From: Eubacteriales bacterium
GTDB taxonomy: Bacteria; Bacillota; Clostridia; Lachnospirales; Lachnospiraceae
Direction of reading: 5' to 3'
DNA: 64,000 bases
NCBI GenBank assembly: GCA_030537195.1
Contig: JAUNOK010000007.1
Location: forward strand, 1 to 64,000
The position numbers were made by a program, and so were the translations under genes. Under the pieces are notes generated by a model that was given only the letters and a program-made list of their open reading frames with translations, had not been told where the DNA came from and ran no database searches. The stretch's first letter is position 1. The number at the start of each line of letters is the position of its first letter. Below are positions 43,481-53,818 of the stretch, piece after piece.

Positions 43481-43587
43481 TAAAATTCCCTCCTCATCAT
43501 AGGATTAAGATTTTGCTCCGCAAAACAAGGAGGCTAAAATCCCCTCCTCACCATAGGGTTCGGATTTTGCTCCGCAAAACAAGGAGG
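43481..43587 (+). repeat. Tandem repeat leader upstream of glpK
   Basis: Two adjacent copies (43481-43533 and 43534-43587) of a 53-54 nt unit: a CCTCCTC segment, a variable 14-nt stretch, the hairpin ATTTTGC/TCC/GCAAAAC and AAGGAGG. Within each unit CCTCCT can pair with AGGAGG. The AAGGAGG of copy 2 is the glpK ribosome binding site (7 nt before the ATG). A further AAGGAG precedes copy 1 at 43474. Confidence 0.8.
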
Positions 43588-43594
43588 ATTCTAT

Positions 43595-45085
43595 ATGTCA
43601 AAATATATTATGGCTCTTGATGCCGGAACAACAAGTAACCGATGTATTCTTTTTAACAGAAACGGCGAAATGTGCAGTGTTGCACAGAAAGAATTTACTC
43701 AGTATTTCCCTAAACCAGGCTGGGTTGAACATGATGCAGAAGAAATCTGGTCTACAATTCTTGAAGTTGCCAAGCAGGCTCTTGCCAATGTCGGCGCTAA
43801 CGCGTCAGATATTGCCTCAATAGGAATAACTAATCAGCGTGAAACAACAATTGTATGGGACAGATATTCAGGCGAACCTGTATACAATGCTATCGTATGG
43901 CAGTGCAGAAGAACTTCTGAATATGCCGATTCTCTTAAGGAAAAAGGTCTTACGGAAACAATACGCAATAAAACAGGTCTGGTCATTGATGCATATTTCT
44001 CAGGCACCAAACTAAAATGGATTCTTGATAATGTAGACGGAGCACGCGAACGTGCCGAAAAAGGAGACCTGCTTTTTGGAACAGTCGAAACATGGATTAT
44101 CTGGAAACTTACCAAAGGTCAGGTTCACGCAACAGATTATTCCAACGCATCAAGAACGATGCTTTTCAACATTAATACACTTGAATGGGATGATGATATC
44201 TTATCTGAACTGAATATTCCCAAATGTATGCTTCCAAAACCAGTCCCATCAAGCAGCATATTCGGTGAGGCCTCTGCTGAGTTTTTTGGATGTCCTATTC
44301 CTATTGGCGGAGCTGCAGGTGATCAGCAGGCTGCGCTTTTCGGACAGACATGTTTTAATGCCGGAGAAGCCAAAAACACATATGGAACAGGCTGTTTTCT
44401 TCTTATGAACACAGGTGAAAAGCCTATTTTTTCAAAAAATGGTCTCGTCACTACTATTGCATGGGGACTTGATGGCAAAGTAAATTATGCACTTGAAGGT
44501 TCAATATATGTTGCTGGTGCTGCCATACAGTGGCTCCGTGACGAAATGCATTTTATTGATTCATCACAGGATTCAGAATATATGGCACGAAAAGTTCCTG
44601 ATACCAATGGCTGCTACGTTGTTCCTGCATTTACAGGACTTGGCGCACCATATTGGGACCAGTACGCAAGAGGTACAATTCTGGGAATAACCCGCGGTGT
44701 TAACAAATATCATATAATACGTGCCACCCTTGAATCCATTGCATATCAGGTAAATGATGTTCTTACAGCAATGAAAGCTGACTCTGGTATAGAACTTTCC
44801 GCTCTTAAAGTAGATGGCGGCGCAAGTGCCAATAATCTTCTTATGCAGATGCAGGCTGATATATCAGGTGCTCCTGTAAACAGACCTGTATGCGTCGAAA
44901 CAACTGCCATGGGAGCTGCTTATCTTGCTGGACTTTCAGTTGGTTACTGGAAGAATACTGATGACATAAGAAAGAACTGGTCAATAGACAGAACATTTGA
45001 CCCTGAAATCACGGCTGATGAGCGCGATTCCAGGGTCAGAATGTGGAAAAAAGCTGTATCCTATTCATTTAACTGGGATAAATAA
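43595..45085 (+). CDS. glpK: Glycerol kinase
   Basis: 496 residues, full length. FGGY kinase: [19 protein letters not shown] (phosphate 1), [67 protein letters not shown] split by the ATP site, and [18 protein letters not shown] near residue 410. The [10 protein letters not shown] glycerol-binding segment distinguishes it from xylulose kinase. It makes glycerol 3-phosphate. It stands alone, with no glpF or glpD adjacent, and its RBS is inside the repeat leader, suggesting translational control. It converges on the hybrid kinase with only 11 nt between stops. Confidence 0.96.
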   Translation: MSKYIMALDAGTTSNRCILFNRNGEMCSVAQKEFTQYFPKPGWVEHDAEEIWSTILEVAKQALANVGANASDIASIGITNQRETTIVWDRYSGEPVYNAIVWQCRRTSEYADSLKEKGLTETIRNKTGLVIDAYFSGTKLKWILDNVDGARERAEKGDLLFGTVETWIIWKLTKGQVHATDYSNASRTMLFNINTLEWDDDILSELNIPKCMLPKPVPSSSIFGEASAEFFGCPIPIGGAAGDQQAALFGQTCFNAGEAKNTYGTGCFLLMNTGEKPIFSKNGLVTTIAWGLDGKVNYALEGSIYVAGAAIQWLRDEMHFIDSSQDSEYMARKVPDTNGCYVVPAFTGLGAPYWDQYARGTILGITRGVNKYHIIRATLESIAYQVNDVLTAMKADSGIELSALKVDGGASANNLLMQMQADISGAPVNRPVCVETTAMGAAYLAGLSVGYWKNTDDIRKNWSIDRTFDPEITADERDSRVRMWKKAVSYSFNWDK

Positions 45086-45096
45086 TCCCAGCTAAA

Positions 45097-47886
45097 TCAA
45101 ATAATACATTCCTTCAAAGTATTACTAATTTCTTTAAGATTAACTGGTTTAGAGATAAAGCCATTCATTCCTGCTGCTTCACAATCTTCCCTGTCTCTGG
45201 CAAGAGTATTGGCAGTCATTGCAAGAATACAGATATCATTATCTTTGCGGTGACTGCTTCTGATGCAGCGTGTTGCCTCTATTCCGTCCATAACAGGCAT
45301 CTGCATATCCATAAATATTGCCGAATATTCATACTCCGGACTTTCTTCAAACTTCTGTACTCCGATTTTTCCATTCTCTGCCCAGTCCGTCAGCAATCCA
45401 ATACTCTGTAACAATTCCATTGCTATCTCCGCATTAAGTACATTGTCTTCGACAAGCAGAACTTTTTTACCTCTTAAATCAGAATACATCTTATTCTTAT
45501 CATCATTGCCATTCTCAATAATCTCTCGCTGCTTCTGCGTAGCTTTTTCAAATGGAATATCAATTGTAAATGTTGAACCTTTGCCCATTTCACTTATGAT
45601 TGACAATTCTCCATGCATTAAATCTGTAAATCCTTTCACAACTGCCATTCCAAGTCCTGTTCCTTCTGTTGTGGATATACGGCTGTCCTCTGCACGACTG
45701 TAATCTTCACATATATGTCTTATGTACTCTTCACTCATTCCAATTCCGTTATCTGTACATGAGAATCGATACATGTTATCCCCAACAGTTTTAAGACTTA
45801 CACTAATATTTCCACCTGCATCTGTATATTTAATAGCATTTGAAACAATATTAACAATTATCTGGCTGAGTCTTCCGGCATCTCCTACAACCACACGTTC
45901 TTTACAATCAAGCGACATTGTAAGAATCTGTTCCTTTTTTTCTGCAAGCGGATATAGAATATCTATGCTGTTTCTTACACATTCATTAATATCAAAAGGC
46001 TTGTTATTAAGTTCAATCTGACCATGCTCTAACTGATTGACATCAAGGATTGAGTTAATCATTGTAAGAAGGTAATTACCTTCTGTTAGTATCTGCTCTA
46101 ATGCATTATCAAGCTTATCTTTATCATTCTCGTACTTCTTTGCTATCTGTGTCATTCCAAGTACCGCATTAAGAGGTGTTCTTATGTCATGACTCATCTT
46201 AGAAAAGAAATTAAACTTGGCATCATTAGCCTCTTCTGCCTCCTTAAGCGCCACAGCCAGCTGCTTTGATATACGTTTCTGCTTGTTTCTTGACCTTATT
46301 GACAACAGACACAGGCAGATAATTGATATTGTAAAAAATATAAAAGCAATAGCAGCAACCAGATACACCGGATGGTCAAACAGATATTCCATCAGGCTTG
46401 TAACACTTGTGTCTTCAAGGTACTTCTGGACATATTCCGCACTCTGCTGCTCTGACACCTGTGTAAGAGTTTTTTCCCATATTCCATAGAAAAGCCTGCT
46501 GGTCTGCGAATTCACTCCCATCTTAAGATACACATTAGCACCTGGAACAATATCTACACTAAGTCTGTTCTGTGTATCGTCCCTTGCCAGCTTCTGTGCA
46601 GAATAACTTCTCATAAGCACACAGTCGATTTCATGGTTAATCAGTGCTCTTGAACAATCCTTTTCACTATCATATGTCACTACACTTGCATTAGGCCATG
46701 TTGCAGCAATAATCTCTTCTATTGCAATATTGTATTCTGTAACACCGATTGTATCTACATGCCCCGAAAATCCTCTTCTGTGAATTGCTGACATAGAGGT
46801 AGTCAGATAATTTCCTGTTTCAATATATTTACAACTTCCGTCATCATTATGATAGCTGTCCACATCCATCCAGACATCTACATCGCCTGATGCTATAAGC
46901 TTCTTATATTCTTCCTGTGATGACACTGGTACAATCTCATACTTAAGCCCCAGTTGTTTCGCTGTAGCCGCAAATATATCTGCAACAATTCCTTTAGCTT
47001 CATCATCTTCATACCATGAATATGGATTCCTGTCGGGATTCATAACTCCACGGATAACCACATCATCTGCACGGAGTTTCTCTAAAAATGCTGCTTCTTC
47101 ATCTGTCAGTCTTGTACTATAACTCTGTGAACCATAATACATATTATACAGATCACTTCTCCAGTTCGGAGTCTCTATATTCATCATATCAATGGCATTA
47201 TCTATTCTGTCTATAAGTGCTGCATCTTCTTTTCTTGCCATAAAATAATATGGAGTTTCACCGAAATTCTCTATCGTAACCTCATCCTCTGGTGTACGGA
47301 TATAACTGTTTACAAGTGCATCAACATCGCCATCTATCAATGCCTCAGCCAGTTCTGTCGGTGTATCATAATATACTATCTCACAACTAAAACCCTTACT
47401 CTTTGTAAATTCAATAAATGTCTCATTATATGTATGTCTTGCAAGAAGTCCGACACGCAACCCCTCATAAGTAGAATAGTCCCCCGAAACTACATTCTTA
47501 TTACCACGCTTGATGTTCATACATGTGTTAGCCGTAATCGCCGGGTGCTTTGAAAATGCAAATTCTTCTTCCCTCTCAGGTGTAGACTTAGCCGCAGTAT
47601 AGATATCAACCTCTCCATTTCTTAACATATCTATGTTCTCGCTGGCACTCTTCTCGTATCCCACATATGAAAATGTACACTGCATATATTTAGACATATT
47701 CTGCATCATGTCATATCCATAGCCATATAATTTCCCATTATCATCCTTCATGTTGTAACAATCGAAAGCATAATATGCCACTTTATAGTCAGGAGTATAC
47801 TCCTGTGGCACAGATTGTGCATATACAGGGAAACAACTCATAATGGTCAGTATTATCCCGCACAACATCGCTGTTAATCTCTTCAT
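45097..47886 (-). CDS. Hybrid sensor histidine kinase with two periplasmic binding-protein domains
   Basis: 929 residues. Signal peptide/first helix about 5-24 ([18 protein letters not shown]). Two SBP_bac_3-like domains (about 32-265 and 275-500), each with an NYxxxG-like ligand region, then TM about 507-532, HisKA with [13 protein letters not shown], HATPase_c ([42 protein letters not shown]) and a C-terminal receiver with [13 protein letters not shown]. This is the architecture of amino-acid-binding hybrid kinases such as BvgS/EvgS relatives, here without a separate Hpt domain. It likely senses small ligands outside the cell. No cognate regulator gene is adjacent. Confidence 0.9.
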   Translation of the reverse strand: MKRLTAMLCGIILTIMSCFPVYAQSVPQEYTPDYKVAYYAFDCYNMKDDNGKLYGYGYDMMQNMSKYMQCTFSYVGYEKSASENIDMLRNGEVDIYTAAKSTPEREEEFAFSKHPAITANTCMNIKRGNKNVVSGDYSTYEGLRVGLLARHTYNETFIEFTKSKGFSCEIVYYDTPTELAEALIDGDVDALVNSYIRTPEDEVTIENFGETPYYFMARKEDAALIDRIDNAIDMMNIETPNWRSDLYNMYYGSQSYSTRLTDEEAAFLEKLRADDVVIRGVMNPDRNPYSWYEDDEAKGIVADIFAATAKQLGLKYEIVPVSSQEEYKKLIASGDVDVWMDVDSYHNDDGSCKYIETGNYLTTSMSAIHRRGFSGHVDTIGVTEYNIAIEEIIAATWPNASVVTYDSEKDCSRALINHEIDCVLMRSYSAQKLARDDTQNRLSVDIVPGANVYLKMGVNSQTSRLFYGIWEKTLTQVSEQQSAEYVQKYLEDTSVTSLMEYLFDHPVYLVAAIAFIFFTISIICLCLLSIRSRNKQKRISKQLAVALKEAEEANDAKFNFFSKMSHDIRTPLNAVLGMTQIAKKYENDKDKLDNALEQILTEGNYLLTMINSILDVNQLEHGQIELNNKPFDINECVRNSIDILYPLAEKKEQILTMSLDCKERVVVGDAGRLSQIIVNIVSNAIKYTDAGGNISVSLKTVGDNMYRFSCTDNGIGMSEEYIRHICEDYSRAEDSRISTTEGTGLGMAVVKGFTDLMHGELSIISEMGKGSTFTIDIPFEKATQKQREIIENGNDDKNKMYSDLRGKKVLLVEDNVLNAEIAMELLQSIGLLTDWAENGKIGVQKFEESPEYEYSAIFMDMQMPVMDGIEATRCIRSSHRKDNDICILAMTANTLARDREDCEAAGMNGFISKPVNLKEISNTLKECII

Positions 47887-47978
47887 TAATCTTTTATCCT
47901 TATATTAAATTTCACACCACGCGTGACTATTATGTGAGTCACCTTAAATGCTTTCTTATATTACCACATAATGTAAAA

Positions 47979-49325
47979 CTATTCAAAAATTTTCTGTTTC
48001 TCCATATATCTTCTCAATAAAAATGTGCAGAAATACGGCATTGTTACAATGTTACCGCTCATTCCTATATTTCCAGTTGTGAACTTTATTCCGTGCTTAA
48101 TATCCTTATATGATTTACCATTGATTAACTGATTCATGGATTTTGACTGATTAGTATTGGCTTTGACTTCAACAGGTATAAGCTCATTGGCACTACGAAT
48201 AAAGAAATCTTCTTCCAATGTAGAATTATCCTTGGAATAATAATATAATCCGTACCCTTGCTTTACCAATGCTTCCGCTGCAAAATTCTCATAAAGCGCC
48301 CCTTTGTAAATCCCCATATTCTTATTGGCACGCAAATCTATCTGTGACTCATCATCAAGGCTGGCAACCAGTAGTCCCGTGTCAGAAATATATACTTTAT
48401 ACTTATTCTCATCTATATTGCCTTTCAATGGCAGCTCCGGAAATTCAAGACAATTACATACATTAATAAGACCGGCATCTTTCAGCCACTCTATACATCC
48501 CATATAATCCTTAGACCTGCCGCCTTTGGCAACCTTAGAATATTGAAACTTTTTATTTTTTCTTGCTAACTGCGCCGGTATTGACCTGTATACACTAAGA
48601 ATTTTAGCTTTATCCAGCCCTTCCGCATATTTTACAATATCATTCTCATAATCTGTAAGCAGCTGGTGTTGTAACTCCAGTGATCCTTCAAATGTGCCTT
48701 TCTTAATATAATTATCAATAATTGCCGGCATTCCGCCAAGAATACAGTATTCTAAGAATAGATTAGAAAAAATATTCTGCTCCAGTTCGGTAAATGGCTT
48801 AACCTCCAGCATATGCTTTAACATATCCGATATTACATCTTCTGAATATCCTTTAGCCCATAAAAACTCCTCAAAGTCCATTGAAAACATCTGGTAATCT
48901 GTCTTGTATCCGACACTTATGCTTGCTATTCTGTTATACTGCACCCCCAGTAATGAACCTGAACATATAACATCGTATTTGCCATCTTCTTTGAAAAATT
49001 TAAGTGCTGTTGCTATTTCAGGAAAATCCTGAATTTCATCAAAGAAAATCAATGTATTATTCTGTTCAAAATGCTTTGACGGGTCAATTCTGCTTATAAG
49101 TTTAACAATGCTGTCTGCCGAAAATCCTTCTTCAATAATAGCTTTATACATCGGCTCTGTTATAAAATTAATCTCAACAAGACTTTTATAATTTTCTTTC
49201 GCAAACTTCCTTATTGTTTCTGTTTTTCCAACCTGCCTTGCCCCTTTTATAATTAAAGGATATCTGTCAGCATTATTTTTCCATTCAATTAAAAATGAAT
49301 CTGCTTTTCTTGTTAAATATCCCAT
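47979..49325 (-). CDS. AAA_14/DUF4143 ATP-binding protein (third of three)
   Basis: 448 residues from the ATG at 49325, chosen for GGAGG 8 nt upstream; an in-frame start farther out (49388) falls in the repeat array. Walker A GARQVGKTETIRKFA (about 29-43), Walker B IFFDEIQDFPEIA (about 94), and C-terminal DUF4143 with DFFIRSANELIPVEVKANTN (PD-(D/E)XK-like core, ending VEVKAN). It is the most diverged of the three paralogues but shares their order of domains. Three copies of the 13-nt motif lie just upstream. Function unknown. Confidence 0.9.
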   Translation of the reverse strand: MGYLTRKADSFLIEWKNNADRYPLIIKGARQVGKTETIRKFAKENYKSLVEINFITEPMYKAIIEEGFSADSIVKLISRIDPSKHFEQNNTLIFFDEIQDFPEIATALKFFKEDGKYDVICSGSLLGVQYNRIASISVGYKTDYQMFSMDFEEFLWAKGYSEDVISDMLKHMLEVKPFTELEQNIFSNLFLEYCILGGMPAIIDNYIKKGTFEGSLELQHQLLTDYENDIVKYAEGLDKAKILSVYRSIPAQLARKNKKFQYSKVAKGGRSKDYMGCIEWLKDAGLINVCNCLEFPELPLKGNIDENKYKVYISDTGLLVASLDDESQIDLRANKNMGIYKGALYENFAAEALVKQGYGLYYYSKDNSTLEEDFFIRSANELIPVEVKANTNQSKSMNQLINGKSYKDIKHGIKFTTGNIGMSGNIVTMPYFCTFLLRRYMEKQKIFE

Positions 49326-49371
49326 ATAATAAACCTCCATATGTTTTATAGTTATATTATACACCTGTTTC

Positions 49372-49453
49372 ACACTTTTATGAGGCACTTTTTTGTAATT
49401 TTTACACTTTTATGAGGCACTTTTCTTATGTTCGTTACATTTTTATGAGTCAC
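49372..49453 (-). repeat. Three iterated copies of the DUF4143-gene motif
   Basis: Minus strand GTGCCTCATAAAAGTGT at 49388-49372 and 49420-49404, and GTGACTCATAAAAATGT at 49453-49437. Spacing is 32 and 33 bp, three helical turns, so all copies face the same side of the DNA. The nearest copy is 46 nt before the ATG and overlaps the -35 region of a TATAAT box near 49358. Confidence 0.75.
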
Positions 49454-49490
49454 TTTCGTTCATTATCTTACTTTTATTTGCTTAATAATA

Positions 49491-49535
49491 AAACTACCCA
49501 CTTCTGACATGATTATATCAGATAGCAGGTAGTTT
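49491..49535. terminator. Terminator of the LprI-like lipoprotein gene
   Basis: AAACTACC pairs with GGTAGTTT, with further pairing CTGACATGATTATATCAG inside. U-runs occur on both strands, so it may act in both directions. Confidence 0.8.
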
Positions 49536-49569
49536 TTGCTTTTAGATTTAATATATTTTATTATGAACA

Positions 49570-50595
49570 TTAATAATACTTAACGAGTTCATACACTCTG
49601 GCTCTGGTAAGTTCTGCCGCTTTATCATTTTCTAGCATTGCCTGCATAGAACCACCACTTGCCTCTTTTCCTGCAGCCTCCACTTTGCTGTCTTTTTCCT
49701 TAATCCAGCTGCGTTCCTCTTCTTTTAACTTACTCATTGTACTATCGTCTAATGTATCTTTAAGATGTGACCATACTTTATTAAGTTCATCATCCCACAG
49801 CTTATAAATGTCAGCTGTTAACCGGTTCATATCCGTCTGGGTGAGATTTTCATTCTGCAGCTTAACATTGATCTCAGATACTTTGCTCTCAATCTGAGCC
49901 AGTTCTTCCTGTATTGATGATTTACTTATTGAGGTTTTACCAGATGATGCATCACTCTTCGTCTCCCCAACAAATCCCGCTTCATCGTTCTCATTATATA
50001 TTCCATAGAAAGACAGCTGATCTGCACCATTTAATGACATTGAAGCCCAGTTTAAATAACCTTCCGGGAGTTTACTTACCGGTGTTCCCGGTATATATAT
50101 GTATAAATTGGCACCATCTGATATTCCTGCTGGCATAGTATATACATACTTTATTCCGTCCTTTATCTCCTCAGTTCCATCTTTCTTATCTGTTTCCAAT
50201 TTCTCAACCTTCATCGTATAGGAGTAATCATCCGCCTTCTTTGGTGTAGAAAATCTGCCATTAAACTGACAATCATACTGTGTACCATTGGGATTCTTAC
50301 TACCCGAATCACCTCTGTCCATATCATAGTAATGACCTTCAAATGTGCCATCTGCATGTACTTTAAGTTCAGTTGCCCACGCTCCTGCTCCGCTTGAATA
50401 ATAAAAAGATTGTCCATCAATCATGTCTAGAACAGATGACTTTACATCTGTTGACTTCTCAGTGCTATCTGCATATGTAGATTTTTCTGTATTCGCAGAC
50501 TGACCTGTTTCAGATTGTGTTCCACACCCTGCCATTGCTGCCACTGCCAGACTCATGGCAGCTAGCATCGAAACTGATAAAAAAGATTTTCTCAT
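49570..50595 (-). CDS. Lipoprotein with LprI/DUF1311-type C-terminal domain
   Basis: 341 residues from the ATG at 50595 (GGGGGA 7 nt upstream); a longer frame to 50685 lacks an SD. Signal peptide MRKSFLSVSMLAAMSLAVAA ends in the lipobox MAGC. The middle domain (about 60-200) begins after a low-complexity Ser/Thr/Lys linker and is not recognised. The C-terminal 100 residues carry LTADIYKLWDDELNKVWSHL and EERSWIKEKDSKVEAAGKEA, the four-helix pattern of the LprI/DUF1311 family, some members of which inhibit lysozyme. Surface-anchored after Lgt modification. Single gene with its own terminator. Confidence 0.85.
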   Translation of the reverse strand: MRKSFLSVSMLAAMSLAVAAMAGCGTQSETGQSANTEKSTYADSTEKSTDVKSSVLDMIDGQSFYYSSGAGAWATELKVHADGTFEGHYYDMDRGDSGSKNPNGTQYDCQFNGRFSTPKKADDYSYTMKVEKLETDKKDGTEEIKDGIKYVYTMPAGISDGANLYIYIPGTPVSKLPEGYLNWASMSLNGADQLSFYGIYNENDEAGFVGETKSDASSGKTSISKSSIQEELAQIESKVSEINVKLQNENLTQTDMNRLTADIYKLWDDELNKVWSHLKDTLDDSTMSKLKEEERSWIKEKDSKVEAAGKEASGGSMQAMLENDKAAELTRARVYELVKYY

Positions 50596-50708
50596 TTTGT
50601 GTCCCCCATTATTAAATTTTCGTATATTCACGAATTCGAAACATTTATTATAATTATTGTAATGCTTATCAATATTCATTGTCAATCAAAATTAACATCT
50701 TATATATG

Positions 50709-51158
50709 TTATCCCAATCTCATATACAACAACGGATACGCATTGCCCTCCTCATCTAATTCTGTCCTTTTATATGTCTTAAACCCCATATGCTCATAAA
50801 ACCCGATTGCCTGCGGATTCTGCTCATTTACAGTAAGTTCCTGGACTCCGTAATTACTTATTCCATATAAAAGAAGCTGCTTCCCGATTCCTTTTCCCCT
50901 CTCATCATCAGAGATAAACAGCATTTCCAGTCTGTTGTTTTCTATTCCCATAAATGCAACTGCTTCACCGGATTCATTACCGGCAATAATCAGATGTTCT
51001 ACTGCTGCTAAAGCCTGTGGCACATATTGTTTGATATTATTTACTTCTTCATCTGAAAGAAAAAAGTGCGTTGCGCGGACAGAATTCTCCCATATATCTA
51101 AAAGTCTGTTCTTTAACTCCTGTGTTCTGTCCTGAACTTCATATATATTCTGTTTCAT
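50709..51158 (-). CDS. GNAT-family N-acetyltransferase
   Basis: 149 residues. Acetyl-CoA loop ISDDERGKGIGKQLLLYGIS (Q/R-x-x-G-x-G/A near 90), then VQELTVNEQNPQAIGFYEHM, the hallmark N-x-x-A-x-x-F-Y segment. Compact single-domain GNAT of unknown substrate. The SD is weak (GGAGG about 10 nt upstream of the ATG). A LysR gene is divergent, about 160 nt away; a shared regulatory region is possible. Confidence 0.85.
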   Translation of the reverse strand: MKQNIYEVQDRTQELKNRLLDIWENSVRATHFFLSDEEVNNIKQYVPQALAAVEHLIIAGNESGEAVAFMGIENNRLEMLFISDDERGKGIGKQLLLYGISNYGVQELTVNEQNPQAIGFYEHMGFKTYKRTELDEEGNAYPLLYMRLG

Positions 51159-51321
51159 TAATGCTAACCTCCATATTCCGATTATATCATAACATTTTTC
51201 TCATGTCCGATTTCTTCAATAACTATTCACAATAATGTATTGAAACTTTTCAATCTTTTCATTATATTTAAGGTATCAATAAGTATAACTAATCTTTAGA
51301 TTGCAAATGTGGAGGAGTCCT

Positions 51322-52203
51322 ATGTTTCTCAGACAAATAGAATATTTACAGGCTGTTATTGAAAAAGGGAATTTTTATCTCGCTGCTGAACAATGTAATG
51401 TATCGCAGTCAGCAATTTCACAACAGATTAAGAAGCTTGAAGATGAACTTGGAGTACAGCTTTTAGAAAGACACAACCGTACTTTTTCGCTGACTCCAGC
51501 AGGTGAACATTTTTACAGAAAAAGTCTGATTATTACAAGCGATATCAGACAGTTAGTCCGTGAAACCAAACGGATTGCTGACAATAATAATGCTGTTATA
51601 CGAATTGGCTATTATAAAGGATATTATGGCAATGAATTGTCAGAAGCCATCTCTATATTCTCTGAAAAATATCCGACAGTTGATGTTCAGATTGTGACTG
51701 GAAGCCATGAAGAATTGTATTATGCAACTGAAAATGATACAGTCGACATCACATTAAATGACCAGCGCCGTGCATTTTCTGACGCATACAATAATCAGAT
51801 TCTTGCCGAAAGCAGGCTGTATATTGAGTTATCTTCCAAGAACACTCTCAGCAGATTAACACATCTGGAAACAGATGATCTTAAGAACACTCCTTGTATT
51901 CTTGTAATGAATCAGGCTGGACAGAAGGAAGAACAGAACTATTATGAGAAAATTATCGGACTTAAAGGTCCTTTCCTGTTCGCAGACAACATACAGGAAG
52001 CCCGTCTTAAGCTAATCACAGGACAGGGCTATCTTCCCGTAGATGTCATTGGCGAACAGGTGTGGTTTGATACCGCCGTAAGCCGTATTCCTCTTACCAG
52101 AAACGGCGAGCCAATCCGAAAGACATATTGCGCTTTCTGGAAAAAGGATAACTCAGGGTATTATATAGAAGATTTTGCGGAGATACTTAAATCGTGTTTT
52201 TAA
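51322..52203 (+). CDS. LysR-family transcriptional regulator
   Basis: 293 residues from the ATG at 51322 (GGAGGAG at 51311-51317); an upstream TTG at 51301 is rejected. Winged HTH in residues about 1-62: RQIEYLQAVIEKGNFYLAAE, CNVSQSAISQQIKKLEDELG, LLERHNRTFSLT. The C-terminal part is the two-lobed ligand-binding domain. LysR regulators normally control a divergent neighbour; here the divergent gene is the GNAT acetyltransferase, while the SDR gene converges and overlaps by 4 nt. Ligand unknown. Confidence 0.9.
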   Translation: MFLRQIEYLQAVIEKGNFYLAAEQCNVSQSAISQQIKKLEDELGVQLLERHNRTFSLTPAGEHFYRKSLIITSDIRQLVRETKRIADNNNAVIRIGYYKGYYGNELSEAISIFSEKYPTVDVQIVTGSHEELYYATENDTVDITLNDQRRAFSDAYNNQILAESRLYIELSSKNTLSRLTHLETDDLKNTPCILVMNQAGQKEEQNYYEKIIGLKGPFLFADNIQEARLKLITGQGYLPVDVIGEQVWFDTAVSRIPLTRNGEPIRKTYCAFWKKDNSGYYIEDFAEILKSCF

Positions 52204-53000
52204 AGCTCCTTCTTATTCTTTCCCGCAGTCAGGAACTTAAAGAAAGCCCTCCTATTAGTCAGCCAGATAATTCTCGCATTATTCTTCTTATTAGCAATCA
52301 TGCGTGGTACAACATATCTGGCGATAGTTTCAGGGTAATCACCCAGTATGCTGTATACCTTCTTGGTTTTCTCCGACAATTCAAAATGTGTATTCCCACC
52401 ATTGGCTGTATTAAGGAAGTCTGTCAGCATAATGCCGGGTGCAAGTCTTCCAACTTTTACTGCACCATTCGTAATGTCACTGCTTTCCTTTGCAAGTGCC
52501 TGCGTAAAATATGTAACAGCCCTCTTGGTTGTTCCGTAAAGTGTAAGTCCTGTCATCATGGCGTCATTAGAGCCATAACCCTCAACATTAAACATCTGAC
52601 CCTCACCCTGTTCTTTCATTCCTGCAAATGCAGTTTTAGAACCATATATTGTTCCTTTAAGGTCAGTATCAAGCATGAATTCAATTTCCTTATCTGTCAG
52701 CTCATACACTGGCTTATCCGGCTGATTGACTCCAGCATTGTTAATCCATATATCTACTTTACCTAATTTTTCTTTGGCAGTATCCCATAACCTCTGCACT
52801 GCTTCACAATCCGTAACATTACAGATTGTACCGATAACCTCTGATTTCCCCGGACATACCGCCTGCACTTTTTCTAATGCAGCGTTAAGATTCTTTTCAC
52901 TCGTTCCAGACAGAACCACATTGAAACCCGCCTTTTTAAATTCCTTTGCCTGCTCAAGTCCAAATCCCCTTGTTGAGCCTGTAATTACGACTGTTGGCAT
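52200..53000 (-). CDS. Short-chain dehydrogenase/reductase
   Basis: 266 residues from the ATG at 53000 with AAGGAGG 9 nt upstream. Rossmann cofactor loop VVITGSTRGFGLEQAKEF (TGxxxGxG), the NNAG motif IWINNAGVNQP, a catalytic Ser/Tyr region with YGTTKRAV (Y-x-x-x-K, about 158) and SDITNG. Classical SDR, likely NADP(H)-dependent; substrate unknown. Its stop codon overlaps the converging LysR stop by 4 nt. An inverted repeat upstream (53041-53097) may be its operator. Confidence 0.88.
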   Translation of the reverse strand: MPTVVITGSTRGFGLEQAKEFKKAGFNVVLSGTSEKNLNAALEKVQAVCPGKSEVIGTICNVTDCEAVQRLWDTAKEKLGKVDIWINNAGVNQPDKPVYELTDKEIEFMLDTDLKGTIYGSKTAFAGMKEQGEGQMFNVEGYGSNDAMMTGLTLYGTTKRAVTYFTQALAKESSDITNGAVKVGRLAPGIMLTDFLNTANGGNTHFELSEKTKKVYSILGDYPETIARYVVPRMIANKKNNARIIWLTNRRAFFKFLTAGKNKKEL

Positions 53001-53040
53001 ATTTATGCCCTCCTTAATCATTATATCCCAATCATAAAGC

Positions 53041-53097
53041 TATCGGCAAAATATAGCAAGATTTTGTGCCATGAAATTCCGTTATATTTTGCCGATA
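53041..53097 (-). promoter_or_regulatory. Perfect inverted repeat upstream of the SDR gene
   Basis: TATCGGCAAAATATA (53041-53055) is perfectly inverted at 53083-53097 with a 27-nt spacer. It sits between the SDR start and the kdpE stop. The spacing is long for a terminator loop and no U-run follows, so an operator is favoured. Confidence 0.45.
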
Positions 53098-53119
53098 ATA
53101 TTATATGCATTATTTATTT

Positions 53120-53818
53120 TTATACCCTTAACATTCTGTAACCTATGCCAATATGCGTCTGTATATACTGTGGGGAATTAACATCTTTCTCAATTTTCTT
53201 TCTTAATGTTGCCATAAAAACTCTAAGTGATGCCAGATCATTTTCCCACGAACTTCCCCATATATTCTGTGTAATATAAGTATATGTCAACACTCTTCCA
53301 ACATTTTTAGACAATAATATAAGAAGCTTATACTCAATAGGTGTAAGATGCAGTTCCTCCCCCTTCAGATACGCACAGCCAGCCGCATAATCGATTTTTA
53401 AATCACCATTCTCGAACACACTCGTATTCTGAAGCATATCCGTCTGCATAAGTGCCAGCCTTCTTACTGTTACACGCAATCTTGCAAGAAGCTCATCAAC
53501 TGAAAATGGTTTTGTAAGATAATCATCTGCACCTGCATCAAGTGCTTCTATTTTATCCGCATCCTCTGTTCTTGCACTTATAACAATTATTGGCGTATTA
53601 GTCCATGTTCTTATCTTTCTTATAACTTCTACGCCATCTATATCCGGAAGTCCCAGATCTAACAGAATTATATCAGGATTATGTGATGCAGTCTGTGAAA
53701 TTGCGCTTTCTCCATTCACGGCAGTTAAATACCTGTAATTATTAGTTTTTAAAGTTGTTGTAATGAGATTTCTTATGGGTGAATCATCCTCAACCACAAG
53801 CACCTGTGTTTTATTCAT
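53120..53818 (-). CDS. kdpE: OmpR-family response regulator, KdpE-like
   Basis: 232 residues. Receiver domain about 1-120 with acidic pair EDD, phospho-acceptor Asp54 in IILLDLGLPDIDG and Lys in YLTKPFSVDELLARL. Winged-helix DNA-binding domain about 130-230 with LHLTPIEYKLLILLSKN and the recognition segment ASLRVFMATLRKKIEKD. The sequence pattern fits KdpE. It overlaps the kinase gene by 8 nt and ends the potassium operon. The candidate binding site is the 11-bp tandem repeat at 57203-57224 upstream of ktrB. Confidence 0.88.
   Translation of the reverse strand: MNKTQVLVVEDDSPIRNLITTTLKTNNYRYLTAVNGESAISQTASHNPDIILLDLGLPDIDGVEVIRKIRTWTNTPIIVISARTEDADKIEALDAGADDYLTKPFSVDELLARLRVTVRRLALMQTDMLQNTSVFENGDLKIDYAAGCAYLKGEELHLTPIEYKLLILLSKNVGRVLTYTYITQNIWGSSWENDLASLRVFMATLRKKIEKDVNSPQYIQTHIGIGYRMLRV

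Noticed and set aside
47926-47942. Fourth copy of the DUF4143 motif downstream of the third ATPase gene
   Set aside because: ACTATTATGTGAGTCAC is similar only in the ends; the ATAAAA core is absent.
47979-49325. DUF4143 ATPases as toxin-antitoxin or transposon genes
   Set aside because: They are single genes with no partner frame, terminal repeats or target duplications.
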